Assembly: GCF_014204515.1 (NCBI RefSeq)
Contig: NZ_JACHLI010000006.1
Coordinates: 1 to 64,000 of the forward strand
Source: Pseudomonas nitroreducens
GTDB lineage: Bacteria > Pseudomonadota > Gammaproteobacteria > Pseudomonadales > Pseudomonadaceae
Reading direction: 5' to 3'
DNA: 64,000 nt
The translations under genes and the position numbers were made by a program. The first letter of the stretch is position 1. Every line of letters starts with the position of its first letter. The notes beneath the pieces were generated by a model, which searched no databases, was not told where the DNA came from, and was given only the letters and a program-made list of their open reading frames with translations. Below, piece after piece: positions 16,121-24,981 of this stretch.

Positions 16121-16211
16121 GCTCAGGTTCGGCGCCCGTGTCCTGGCGGGATAAACTGGCGTCTATCGGCTGCGTACTGACTCAAACCCGTTGCCAATCG
16201 CAAGGAAAGAC

Positions 16212-16973
16212 ATGACCGACGTCGTCGACCTGTTCGACATCCAGTACCTCTGGAACCTGTTTGCCATCCTCTGGTTCGTGTTCTGCTGGATCGGCTACAC
16301 CCGCTACGCCAAGACCAAGGCCCGCGACACCGCGTGCCTGGCCAGCGTCCTGCACCTCTACCGCCAGGACTGGATGCGCCGCGTGCTGCTGCGCGACAAC
16401 CGCGTGGCCGATGCCAGCGTGATCGGCAACCTGGAGCGCAACGCCTCGTTCTTTGCCTCCAGCACCCTGATCATCCTCGCCGGCATCCTCACCCTGCTGG
16501 GCTCGGCCGAGCGCACGGTGTCGGTGCTGGCCGACCTGCCGTTCGTCACGCCGCCGACCCGTGGCCTGTCGGAGTTCAAGCTGCTGTGCCTGGCGGTGGT
16601 GTTCGTCTACGCCTTCTTCACCTTCAGCTGGTGCATGCGCCAGTACAACTTCGCGGCGGTGCTGATCGGCTCGGCGCCCATGGTGGGCGAGCGCAATGTC
16701 GGCGAGCTGGAGCGCAAATCCTTCGCCGAACGCGCGGCGCGGGTGGTGTCGCTGGCGGCGCACCAGTTCAACCAGGGCCTGCGCACTTACTACTTCGGCC
16801 TGGCGATGCTGGCCTGGTTCATCAACCCGTGGATCTTCATGCTGGTGACGGCCGGCGTGGTGGGCGTGCTCTATCAGCGCGAATTCCATTCCAGCGTGCT
16901 GCACGTGATGGTCTACACGCCGACGGCCCAGGGCGATGCCCCACGGGATGCCGACATTCCTCCCAGTGGCTGA
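16212..16973 (+). CDS. DUF599 family inner-membrane protein
   Basis: 253 aa. Four predicted membrane segments (about residues 15-35, 85-105, 130-150 and 195-225), separated by basic loops; the YRQDWM, NLERNASFFASS and QYNFAAVLIG segments are characteristic of DUF599. Function unknown. The ATG at 16212 follows AAGGAAAG; translation from the in-frame codon at 16191 is less likely. It is a single-gene unit closed by the terminator at 16985-17010. Confidence 0.85.
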   Translation: MTDVVDLFDIQYLWNLFAILWFVFCWIGYTRYAKTKARDTACLASVLHLYRQDWMRRVLLRDNRVADASVIGNLERNASFFASSTLIILAGILTLLGSAERTVSVLADLPFVTPPTRGLSEFKLLCLAVVFVYAFFTFSWCMRQYNFAAVLIGSAPMVGERNVGELERKSFAERAARVVSLAAHQFNQGLRTYYFGLAMLAWFINPWIFMLVTAGVVGVLYQREFHSSVLHVMVYTPTAQGDAPRDADIPPSG

Positions 16974-16984
16974 AGCCAGAAACG

Positions 16985-17010
16985 ACAAAGCCCGCGAATG
17001 CGGGCTTTGT
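16985..17010. terminator. Bidirectional Rho-independent terminator
   Basis: Perfect 11-bp stem ACAAAGCCCGC / GCGGGCTTTGT with loop GAAT between two convergent genes. Serves the DUF599 gene and, in the other direction, the lipoprotein gene. Confidence 0.85.
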
Positions 17011-17029
17011 CTTGTGCAGCAGCAGCGAC

Positions 17030-17251
17030 TTACTGCTTCTGCTCGCCGCCGGCAGGTTCCTGCGGCGCGGTGGCCGGGGCGGCCGGTGCAGTCGGGGCGG
17101 CGTCCGGAGCCGGCGGCGTGGTCGGTGCCGGGGTAGCCGGTTGCTCGGTCGCCGCGGGCGCGGGCGGTGCCTTGGGCTCTTCTTTCTTGTCGCAGGCGGC
17201 CAGGCCGAGGCCGGCGACGATCAGCAGAGCGAAGGGAAGGGTTTTTTTCAT
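17030..17251 (-). CDS. Small Ala/Pro-rich lipoprotein
   Basis: 73 aa. Signal peptide with lipobox LAAC (MKKTLPFALLIVAGLGLAAC), then DKKEEPK and an unstructured Ala/Pro/Thr tail. The Asp right after the Cys could be an inner-membrane retention signal by the +2 rule. The start at 17251 is set by GGAG just upstream; an earlier in-frame ATG at 17263 lacks one. No known domain; low-complexity lipoproteins of this kind are common in Pseudomonas. Confidence 0.75.
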   Translation of the reverse strand: MKKTLPFALLIVAGLGLAACDKKEEPKAPPAPAATEQPATPAPTTPPAPDAAPTAPAAPATAPQEPAGGEQKQ

Positions 17252-17413
17252 TGGAGCCTCCATGTGCGGCTTTCCTCGTGATGACCCTTGGAGCCGGCAT
17301 TGTGTGAATTAGTTCAACGAATAACCCTGAGTCCCCTTATTCCCTCACTGCAGGATTGAACTCGACCGGGGTATGATGCGGCCCCCGTGCAGTCAATCGG
17401 TCGTCCTCCGCCC

Positions 17414-17887
17414 ATGTCCGACAATCCCCTCCTGGAGCGCGCCCAGCGCTTCCTTTCGGCGCTGCGCCACTGCCAGCTGCTGGGCATCCGCGCCCATGCC
17501 GCGGACGCCAGCGGCCTGACCCTGTGCCTGCCGTACAGCGAGGCCATCGTCGGCAACCCGGAGACCGGGGTGATCCACGGCGGCGCCATCACCACGCTGA
17601 TGGACACCACCTGCGGCATCTCCACCGTCTGCGTGCTGCCGCAGTTCGAGATCTGCCCGACCCTGGACCTGCGCATCGACTACATGCACCCGGCCGATCC
17701 GCACAAGGACGTCTACGGCTTCGCCGAGTGCTACCGGGTCACCCCGAACATCATCTTCACCCGCGGCTATGCCTACCAGGATGATCCGGCCGAGCCCATC
17801 GCCCACGTGGTCGGCACCTTCATGCGCATGGGCAAGGCGGTGTCCGCCGGTGGCGTCAAGCGTGATGTCGACGGGGGCCAGGCATGA
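17414..17887 (+). CDS. PaaI-type hot-dog thioesterase, first of a tandem pair
   Basis: 157 aa. The hot-dog helix motif VIHGGAITTLMDTTCG, with LDLRIDYMHPA later, marks a PaaI/acyl-CoA thioesterase fold. Substrate unknown. The ATG at 17414 is preferred to the in-frame GTG at 17387. It overlaps the next gene by ATGA. Confidence 0.8.
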   Translation: MSDNPLLERAQRFLSALRHCQLLGIRAHAADASGLTLCLPYSEAIVGNPETGVIHGGAITTLMDTTCGISTVCVLPQFEICPTLDLRIDYMHPADPHKDVYGFAECYRVTPNIIFTRGYAYQDDPAEPIAHVVGTFMRMGKAVSAGGVKRDVDGGQA

Positions 17888-18330
17888 GCACGGTGAACAT
17901 CGAGGCAATGGTCCGCGCGGCCCACGACAGCAAGAACTACGACCCGCTGCTGGAGATGATCCCCTACGCCCGGCTGCTGGGCATCCGCTGCCTGCGCCTG
18001 GGCGACGACGCGATCTTCCACCTGCCGGCCAACCCCGACACCATCGGCAATCCGACGTTGCCGGCGCTGCACGGCGGGGTGATCGCCGGCTTCATGGAAC
18101 ACTCGGCGCTGCTGCACCTGCTGATGTTCATGGGCATTCCGCACATGCCCAAGATCATCGACTTCTCCATCGACTACCTGCGCGCCGGGCACTTCCGCGA
18201 CACCTATGCCCAGTGCCAGGTCTGGCGCCAGGGCCGGCGCGTGGCCAACGTCGCGATCACCGCCTGGCAGACCACCCGCACCGAACCCATCGCCACCGCC
18301 CGCGCGCACTTCAAGGTCGACGGCGCCTGA
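17884..18330 (+). CDS. PaaI-type hot-dog thioesterase, second of a tandem pair
   Basis: 148 aa. Same fold as its neighbour: ALHGGVIAGFMEHSALLHLL is the central helix, IIDFSIDYLRAG the following strand. The conserved acidic residue of the helix is Glu here and Asp in the neighbour. Overlapping genes and related folds suggest the two proteins may form a heteromer. It abuts the downstream membrane-protein gene without a gap. Confidence 0.8.
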   Translation: MSTVNIEAMVRAAHDSKNYDPLLEMIPYARLLGIRCLRLGDDAIFHLPANPDTIGNPTLPALHGGVIAGFMEHSALLHLLMFMGIPHMPKIIDFSIDYLRAGHFRDTYAQCQVWRQGRRVANVAITAWQTTRTEPIATARAHFKVDGA

Positions 18331-19575
18331 ATGGACACGCTGCTGATCCTGCTCGGCCTGCTGCTGATCCTCGCCGGTTACCTCTGGCTGATCAGCCGCG
18401 CCTTCTCCTGCAGCCTGCTGTGGGGCATCGCCAGCCTGCTGCCGCCGCTGGCCCTGCTGTTCGTCCTCAGCCAGTGGCGCCAGGCCCGCAGCGCCGTGGG
18501 CCTGGGCGCGCTGGGCTGCATCCCGCTGGTGGTCGGCCTGGCCCTGCTGGCCGCACAGGACGCCACGCGCCTGGAAGCCATCCTCAGCCTGCAGTGGCTC
18601 AAGCCCGAGCCGGTGGTGAAACCGGAACTGGCGATCGACCTGCGCGGCGAACTCAACGGCAAGCCGTTCGAGCCGGAGCAGGCGGAATTCATCGACGGCG
18701 TCCTCAGCCTGCGTGAAGGCCAGGACTTCTACGCCCACCGGGAAATCCAGGTGCGCCTGGCGGCCCCGGCCAGCGGCCCGCTGCGCCTGGACGTGCTGCC
18801 CGATGACAAGGGCCGCCTGCCGGAAATCGAGCTGAGCTGGCTGGCGCCGGGCCAGGACCTGCCCGAGGCGATGCGCCTGCAGCGCGGCTACAGCCTGCAC
18901 CTGGACCTGGCGCCGAAGGCCCCGAACCGCCTGCAGGGCGCCTTCCACCTGGTGCTGCCGGCCGAACTGCACACCACGCTGTCCGGCACCATCGAGGTCT
19001 ACACCGACCGCCTGCGCTACCGCGACGGCCAGGTCGACACCCGTTTCGACTCCCGCGACACCCTGCACTACGTGCTGCAGGACTACCTGCAGCGCCGCTT
19101 CGCCCGGCGTGACGTGAGCATCAGCCGCGTTCCGCCGCTGGACACCCAGCGCACCTCCCAGGAAATCCCCCTGAGCGTGAAGGTCGGCACTGACAGCCAG
19201 GACCTCTACCTGGTGCTGGAGAAGACCGAGGGGCGTGGCTGGGGCGTGCGCGGCGACCGTTACCCGCCGCTCAGGGCCGAGTCGCCCAGCGTCGCGCCGG
19301 TTGCCGCTGTCGTACCGCTCCAGGAGCGGCGCCCGGCGCCAGCCGCGGCAGAAACCGGGCACCTGGCGCTGGAGCGCCTGCAGGCGGCGCCGCAGCGCTA
19401 CGTCAACCGTGCCATGCGCGTGACCACCGAGCGCGGGCGCACTGCCGAGGGCGTGTTCGTCGGCCTCAATCCCGAAGGGCGCATCGTCATCCGCCAGGTG
19501 CTCGAAGGGCCGGGCGAGGCCAGCTACACCCTGCGCCCCAGCGAAATCCTCGATATCGAGCTGCCGGCCCGCTGA
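18331..19575 (+). CDS. Conserved membrane protein with C-terminal Sm-like fold (function unknown)
   Basis: 414 aa. Three N-terminal membrane helices (about residues 3-25, 28-48 and 55-78), a long soluble middle (about 90-310) rich in short beta strands, a Pro/Ala linker, and a C-terminal stretch (about 355-413) whose pattern RYVNRAMRVTTERGRTAEG, then GRIVIRQV and ILDIELPAR, looks like a small Sm-like barrel. Start codon directly follows the previous stop, so it is co-transcribed with the two thioesterases. I know no function. The three-gene block precedes htpG. Confidence 0.7.
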   Translation: MDTLLILLGLLLILAGYLWLISRAFSCSLLWGIASLLPPLALLFVLSQWRQARSAVGLGALGCIPLVVGLALLAAQDATRLEAILSLQWLKPEPVVKPELAIDLRGELNGKPFEPEQAEFIDGVLSLREGQDFYAHREIQVRLAAPASGPLRLDVLPDDKGRLPEIELSWLAPGQDLPEAMRLQRGYSLHLDLAPKAPNRLQGAFHLVLPAELHTTLSGTIEVYTDRLRYRDGQVDTRFDSRDTLHYVLQDYLQRRFARRDVSISRVPPLDTQRTSQEIPLSVKVGTDSQDLYLVLEKTEGRGWGVRGDRYPPLRAESPSVAPVAAVVPLQERRPAPAAAETGHLALERLQAAPQRYVNRAMRVTTERGRTAEGVFVGLNPEGRIVIRQVLEGPGEASYTLRPSEILDIELPAR

Positions 19576-19687
19576 GCGCGGGGGTTTTCGCAAATTTCAT
19601 CCAAGCCCTTGAATTGGCTCGGGAAGCCCCCATCTCGCTGACATCGGCCGCATGACGCGGCATTTGTCATCCTCGGAGCGAGAAACA

Positions 19688-21586
19688 ATGAGCGCGGAGA
19701 CTCAAAAAGAAACACTGGGCTTCCAGACCGAAGTGAAGCAGCTGCTTCACCTGATGATTCATTCCCTGTATTCGAACAAGGAAATCTTCCTTCGCGAGCT
19801 GATTTCCAACGCCTCCGACGCCGCCGACAAGCTGCGTTTCGAGGCCCTGGCCAAGCCCGAGCTGCTCGAAGGCGGCGCCGAGCTGAAGATCCGTGTGAGC
19901 TTCGACAGGGACGCGAAAACCGTCACCCTCGAAGACAACGGCATCGGCATGAGCCGCGAGGAAGTCATCGCGCACCTGGGCACCATCGCCAAGTCCGGCA
20001 CCGCCGACTTCCTGAAGAACCTCTCGGGTGACCAGAAGAAGGATTCCCACCTGATCGGCCAGTTCGGCGTGGGCTTCTACAGCGCCTTCATCGTCGCCGA
20101 TAAAGTGGATGTGTTCACCCGTCGTGCCGGCGCACCGGCCAGCGAGGGCGTGCACTGGTCGTCCAAGGGCGAAGGCGAGTTCGATGTGGCAAGCATCGAC
20201 AAGGCCGAGCGCGGCACCCGCATCGTCCTGCACCTGAAGGACGGCGAGGACGAGTTCGCCGATGGCTGGCGCCTGCGCAACATCGTCAAGAAGTACTCCG
20301 ACCACATCGCGCTGCCCATCGAACTGCCGAAAGAGGCTGCGGGCGAAGACGCCCCGGCCGAGACCGAGTGGGAAGTGGTCAACCGTGCCAGCGCCCTGTG
20401 GACCCGTCCGCGCACCGAGGTGAAGGACGAGGAATACCAGGAGTTCTACAAGCACATTGCCCACGACTTCGAGAACCCGCTGACCTGGAGCCACAACAAG
20501 GTCGAGGGCAAGCTCGAATACACCTCGCTGCTCTACGTCCCGGCGCGTGCGCCGTTCGACCTGTACCACCGCGAGGCCCCGCGCGGCCTGAAGCTGTACG
20601 TGCAGCGCGTGTTCATCATGGACCAGGCCGACCAGTTCCTGCCGCTGTACCTGCGCTTCATCAAGGGCGTGGTGGACTCCAACGACCTGTCGCTGAACGT
20701 CTCCCGCGAAATCCTGCAGTCCGGCCCCATCGTCGATTCGATGAAGTCCGCGCTGACCAAGCGCTCCCTGGACATGCTGGAGAAACTGGCGAGCAACGAC
20801 GCCGAGGCCTACAAGGGCTTCTGGAAGAACTTCGGCCAGGTGCTGAAGGAAGGCCCGGCCGAGGACTTCGCCAACAAGGACAAGATCGCCGGCCTGCTGC
20901 GCTTCTCCTCCACCAGCGACGAGAGCGGCGAGCAGAGCGTTTCGCTGGCCGACTACATCGGTCGCCTGAAGGAAGGCCAGGACAAGATCTACTACCTCAC
21001 CGGCGAAAGCTTCGCCCAGGTGAAGAACAGCCCGCACCTGGAAGTCTTCCGCAAGAAAGGCATCGAAGTGCTGCTGCTCACCGACCGCATCGACGAGTGG
21101 CTGATGAGCTACCTGCCGGAGTTCGACGGCAAGCAGCTGGTCGACGTCGCCCGTGGCGACCTGGACCTGGGCAGCCTGGACTCCGACGAGGACAAGAAGG
21201 CCCAGGAAGAGATCGCCAAGGCGAAGGAGGGCCTGGCCGAGCGCCTGAAGGCCGCGCTGGGCGATGAAGTCGCCGAGGTCCGCGTGTCCCACCGCCTGAC
21301 CGACTCGCCGGCGATCCTCGCCATCGGCGAACAGGACCTGGGCCTGCAGATGCGCCAGATCCTCGAGGCCAGCGGGCAGAAGGTGCCGGAAGCCAAGCCG
21401 ATCTTCGAGTTCAACCCGGCCCACCCGCTGATCGAGAAGCTCGACGCGGAAGCCGACGAAGACCGCTTCGGCGAGCTGACCCACATCCTCTTCGACCAGG
21501 CCGCGCTGGCCGCCGGGGACAGCCTGAAGGATCCGGCCGCCTACGTGCGCCGCCTGAACAAGCTGCTGGTGGAGCTTTCCGCCTGA
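19688..21586 (+). CDS. htpG: Chaperone HtpG (Hsp90)
   Basis: 632 aa (E. coli HtpG is 624). N-terminal Bergerat ATPase: NASDAADKLRFEALAKPE, DNGIGM, then GQFGVGFYSAF; the middle domain has NDLSLNVSREILQ and FRKKGIEVL; the C-terminal dimerisation domain is complete. ATP-driven cytosolic chaperone active in heat and oxidative stress. An in-frame ATG at 19652 exists, but MSAETQKETLGFQTEVKQLL from 19688 matches the family and has GGAG nine bp upstream. I saw no clear sigma-32 promoter. Confidence 0.97.
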   Translation: MSAETQKETLGFQTEVKQLLHLMIHSLYSNKEIFLRELISNASDAADKLRFEALAKPELLEGGAELKIRVSFDRDAKTVTLEDNGIGMSREEVIAHLGTIAKSGTADFLKNLSGDQKKDSHLIGQFGVGFYSAFIVADKVDVFTRRAGAPASEGVHWSSKGEGEFDVASIDKAERGTRIVLHLKDGEDEFADGWRLRNIVKKYSDHIALPIELPKEAAGEDAPAETEWEVVNRASALWTRPRTEVKDEEYQEFYKHIAHDFENPLTWSHNKVEGKLEYTSLLYVPARAPFDLYHREAPRGLKLYVQRVFIMDQADQFLPLYLRFIKGVVDSNDLSLNVSREILQSGPIVDSMKSALTKRSLDMLEKLASNDAEAYKGFWKNFGQVLKEGPAEDFANKDKIAGLLRFSSTSDESGEQSVSLADYIGRLKEGQDKIYYLTGESFAQVKNSPHLEVFRKKGIEVLLLTDRIDEWLMSYLPEFDGKQLVDVARGDLDLGSLDSDEDKKAQEEIAKAKEGLAERLKAALGDEVAEVRVSHRLTDSPAILAIGEQDLGLQMRQILEASGQKVPEAKPIFEFNPAHPLIEKLDAEADEDRFGELTHILFDQAALAAGDSLKDPAAYVRRLNKLLVELSA

Positions 21587-21607
21587 GCCCTGTAGAGGCT
21601 TGAACAG

Positions 21608-21643
21608 ACGCCACGATTTCCATGCTGGAATCGTGGCGTTTTT
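21608..21643 (+). terminator. Rho-independent terminator of htpG
   Basis: Stem ACGCCACGATT (21608-21618) / AATCGTGGCGT (21629-21639) followed by five T residues. Confidence 0.9.
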
Positions 21644-21745
21644 CATTGGGCCTGGATGTGAACGACCCCGTGCCAGGATGATCGACTGCTCGGCAAGCGG
21701 ATTCAGCGCGAATGCAAGCTACTGCGCAGCCAAGGGAGAAAGGCA

Positions 21746-22816
21746 ATGACGCAAACCGTCGGGAGAACCACCGGGGCCTTCGAAGGCTTCGAGTTTGAAG
21801 GCTTCTGGGACGATGGAGACTACTCGCTCAGCCACTACACCGAGCCGGCCCCCAGCGACGAACTGATTGCCCGGATCGAGGCCGAGTGCGGCTATCGCCT
21901 GCCGGATGCCTACGTGGAACTGGCGCGCCTGCGCAATGGCGGCGCGGTCGAGCGCTGCTGCTACCCGATGAGCGAACCGACCTGCTGGGCCGAGGATCAC
22001 ATTGCGATTAGCGGTCTCTACGCCATCGGCAATACCGCGATCTATTCGCTGGGCGGTGAGCTCGGTTCGGCCTTCATGCGTGCCGAATGGGGCTATCCCG
22101 ATATCGGCATCGCCATCGCCAATACGCCCAGCGCCGGGCACGAAATGATCATGCTCGACTACCGCCAGTGCGGGCCGCAGGGCGAGCCGCGGGTAGTGCA
22201 TGTCGACCAGGAGGCCGACTACGCGATTACCGAAGTGGCGCCGGATTTCGCCACCTTCATCCGCGGGCTGGTCAGCGAGGACGAGTTCAACGACGACGCC
22301 GAAACCCTCGAAGCCGACCTCGCCACGGTGCAGCGCGGCACGCTGTCGCCCATCCTGCGCCGCGCGCTGGAAGCCGCAGCGTCGGAGCTGCCCGATGGCG
22401 AGCTGCGCATCCGCCGCCTGGCCGAGCGCATCGTGCGTGCCAAGGGCTTCTTTGCCCTGCATGCCGACGCGGATTCACATCTGATGTACGACGCCATGTT
22501 CTGGCTGTTCTCCCGGCTCAAGCTCGCCGAGTCGTACGAAGACTTCCACGACTGCTCCCGGGAGCAGAGCGACTACCAGCGCCCCTGCTACACGCTGATG
22601 CTGACCACCAGCTATGTGGCCGACCCCTACGGTTTCTGCACCGGCGGCTATGCCCCCGGCTTCCTGAGTGACTGGTGGGAGGCGCGGCTCGCCGCCGGCA
22701 GCATCGTTCATGGCGACGGTGGCTACCGCTTCACGGCCGACTACGCGGCTCAATTGGTTCGCACGCTGCTGGCGATAGACGAACCGTCAGGCCAGGCCGG
22801 CCATAGCGGAGAGTAA
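21746..22816 (+). CDS. SMI1/KNR4 (SUKH) domain protein, immunity-like
   Basis: 356 aa. An N-terminal SUKH domain (about residues 35-190): LIARIEAECGYRLPDAYVEL, then RLRNGG, EWGYPDIGIAIANTPSAGHE and the DYRQ strand are the classic order. The C-terminal part (about 200-350) is helical without a match I recognise. SUKH proteins are common immunity proteins of contact-dependent and polymorphic toxins, but some have other roles. No toxin, Rhs or VgrG gene is adjacent. Start ATG at 21746 has AGGGAGAAAGG upstream. Only 2 bp separate it from the next gene. Confidence 0.8.
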   Translation: MTQTVGRTTGAFEGFEFEGFWDDGDYSLSHYTEPAPSDELIARIEAECGYRLPDAYVELARLRNGGAVERCCYPMSEPTCWAEDHIAISGLYAIGNTAIYSLGGELGSAFMRAEWGYPDIGIAIANTPSAGHEMIMLDYRQCGPQGEPRVVHVDQEADYAITEVAPDFATFIRGLVSEDEFNDDAETLEADLATVQRGTLSPILRRALEAAASELPDGELRIRRLAERIVRAKGFFALHADADSHLMYDAMFWLFSRLKLAESYEDFHDCSREQSDYQRPCYTLMLTTSYVADPYGFCTGGYAPGFLSDWWEARLAAGSIVHGDGGYRFTADYAAQLVRTLLAIDEPSGQAGHSGE

Positions 22817-22818
22817 GG

Positions 22819-24009
22819 ATGCCCGCAAAGCAGAAGTTCGACTGGAAAGCTCTTGAAGACGCTGCCGTGGAGCAGGTGGTCAACGCGGTGCGACGGATTC
22901 GCCAGAGCCATCCGGAGGAGACCGTCTACGGCGCAATGCTCCATGAGTTCTATGGCGACGGCTCAGTCCTCTACTGGCCGATGCTGACGGTGGCAACCGA
23001 GCAGGTCCTGGCCCAGGTGGCCGCTGACTATGGCGATGACGGCGAGAACCTGCGCTGGTCCGGCCCAGACCTGAGCCAGTGCGCCGAGGACCATGGCTTT
23101 GAACCGGGCGACGAGCAGGATCAATGGGCGACGCAGTGTGCCGAATTCGCCCAGGCTACGGCCGAGGGCAGCTTCAGCGCCTGGGAAGCGGTCTATGAAC
23201 GCTTCCTGCACTGCTTCCCCCGTGCCGCCAGGCGCGCCCGTGCGCAGTTGCTCAGGGAAGGTCTGGTCGACAAGCACTTCATCGCCGTGGCCACGGACGA
23301 AGCCGGTGACCTGGTCCCGCTCAGCCTGACCCGGGCGCAGCTGCTACGGCACTTCCCGATGTACGACGAAGCCGAACGCGAGCGTGCCCGCCTCGCCGCA
23401 TTGCCGCTGGCGGAACAGGTCGCCGAACTGGTACCGCAGGCCGTGCGCGCCGTACCGGCTGGTCCGCTGCTCGGCGAGTACGACGCCCTCGTCCGCGCCC
23501 TGGGCGAAGCCGCCGTGCCGGCGCTGCTTGACGTCGTCGCCGGGCGCAGCCCAGGCGAGGCGTGGCAGGCCAGCATGCTGCTCGCCGAGATCAATCACTC
23601 GACGGATGAAGTCATCGCCACCCTGGAGAGCGCCATGGGCGATGTCGCGGCCGGCGAAAGCGAGAGGGCCTGGGCCGCGTCCGCCCTGGCACGGCTCGGG
23701 CGCATGGACCTGATTGCTGCGCACCTTGGCGAGTTACCTGTCGAAGTGGCCGCGCGTGGGCTCAGCGCTCCCTACCGATCCTTCCGTGATCGCGGCAGGC
23801 ACCGAACGCTGGATTATCGTCCGCTCGAAGATGTGTTGGCCCGGCACCCGCAGCTGGCTCCCGCCGTCGCCGAGGCCCTGGCGCCCGGCTGTGGCTTCTG
23901 CACGCTCAAGGCCGACGAAGTGGCGGCAGCCCGCCAGGGCCTGACCTCGACCTGGACCTTCATCCGCGAGCATGCCCGCGATGTGCTGGAGGAGTTCGAA
24001 CAGCAGTGA
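22819..24009 (+). CDS. DUF4303-like protein with HEAT-repeat-like middle
   Basis: 396 aa. The N-terminus (FDWKALEDAAVEQVV, then TVYGAMLHEFYGDG and YWPMLTVATEQ) resembles DUF4303, a domain often found beside SUKH proteins in immunity loci. Residues about 210-310 (AVPALLDVVAGRSPGEAWQA, VIATLESAMGDVAAGE) look like HEAT-type helical repeats. Probably a cytosolic partner of the SUKH protein immediately upstream; together they form a two-gene operon of likely immunity or regulatory function. Function not proven. Confidence 0.65.
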   Translation: MPAKQKFDWKALEDAAVEQVVNAVRRIRQSHPEETVYGAMLHEFYGDGSVLYWPMLTVATEQVLAQVAADYGDDGENLRWSGPDLSQCAEDHGFEPGDEQDQWATQCAEFAQATAEGSFSAWEAVYERFLHCFPRAARRARAQLLREGLVDKHFIAVATDEAGDLVPLSLTRAQLLRHFPMYDEAERERARLAALPLAEQVAELVPQAVRAVPAGPLLGEYDALVRALGEAAVPALLDVVAGRSPGEAWQASMLLAEINHSTDEVIATLESAMGDVAAGESERAWAASALARLGRMDLIAAHLGELPVEVAARGLSAPYRSFRDRGRHRTLDYRPLEDVLARHPQLAPAVAEALAPGCGFCTLKADEVAAARQGLTSTWTFIREHARDVLEEFEQQ

Positions 24010-24190
24010 TGCTCGATCGCTCACCCGGAACAGCCATCCCCATTCAACGCCGGCAGGTAGCACCGACCTGGCAATCCTCGCTGTCTGCGCTCGCTTGCGT
24101 ATCCATGGATATCCTGTCGAGACCGAGATTGTCGAACAGGATCCGCCGCGCTCCGATATGCTTTCCCGGCATTTACCAGAGGACAACCCA

Positions 24191-24922
24191 ATGAGTCAGA
24201 TCAGCGTGCAAGCCGTCGCCTACGCCGTCGATGGCCAATCCTTCGAAGGCCAGCTGCTGTTCGATGCAACGAACTCGACGCCGCGTCCCGGCCTGCTGAT
24301 GGCGCCGAACTGGATGGGCATCAGCCAGGGCGCCCTGGACATCGCCCGCAAGGTCGCCGAGCGCGGCTACGTGGTGCTGGTGGCCGACCTCTACGGCAAG
24401 GATGTGCGCCCGAACGGCCCGGACCAGGCCCTCGCCGCCATGATGCCGCTGAAGAACGACCGCGCACTGCTGCGCCAGCGCATGCAGGCTTCGCTCAAGG
24501 TACTGCAGGAGCAGGCCGGCAAGGCCCCGCTGGACAGCGCGAAACTGGCCACCTTCGGCTTCTGCTTCGGCGGCTGCTGCTCCCTGGAGCTGGCCCGCGC
24601 TGGCGCTCCGCTGGCGGCTGCGGTGTCCTTCCACGGCACCCTCGACACGCCGAACCCGGCGGATGCGCAGAACATCCAGGGCGCGGTGCTGGTCCTCGAC
24701 GGCGCCAGCGATCCGCTGGTCCCGCGTGAGCAACTGGGCGCCTTTGCCAGGGAGATGACCGAGGCCAAGGTCGACTGGGCCCTGACCAGCTACGGTGGCG
24801 CCTTCCACTCCTTCACTGACCCGCATGCGCAGGTGCCGGGCAAGATGCAGTACGACGCCAAGGTGGCGCGCCGCGCCTTCGCCGCGATGTTCGACCTGCT
24901 GGACGAGCGCTTCGGCGGCTGA
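24191..24922 (+). CDS. Dienelactone hydrolase family protein
   Basis: 243 aa alpha/beta hydrolase. The catalytic triad is visible: nucleophile Cys125 in GFCFGG, Asp174 in DGASDPLVP, His206 in GGAFHSFTDP. Classical members open dienelactones; chromosomal homologues of this kind act on small esters. The start at 24191 (MSQISVQAV) follows GAGGACAACCC; upstream in-frame extension to 23972 overlaps the previous gene and is rejected. Ends with a strong terminator. Confidence 0.9.
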   Translation: MSQISVQAVAYAVDGQSFEGQLLFDATNSTPRPGLLMAPNWMGISQGALDIARKVAERGYVVLVADLYGKDVRPNGPDQALAAMMPLKNDRALLRQRMQASLKVLQEQAGKAPLDSAKLATFGFCFGGCCSLELARAGAPLAAAVSFHGTLDTPNPADAQNIQGAVLVLDGASDPLVPREQLGAFAREMTEAKVDWALTSYGGAFHSFTDPHAQVPGKMQYDAKVARRAFAAMFDLLDERFGG

Positions 24923-24935
24923 TCGCTGCGCTACG

Positions 24936-24964
24936 AAAAAAGCCCGGCTGAAGCCGGGCTTTTT
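24936..24964. terminator. Bidirectional Rho-independent terminator
   Basis: AAAAAAGCCCGGCT / AGCCGGGCTTTT with a 2-nt loop, between the convergent hydrolase and sugar transporter genes; T-runs in both directions. Confidence 0.9.
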
Positions 24965-24981
24965 CATGGGCGGTGCCGGGA

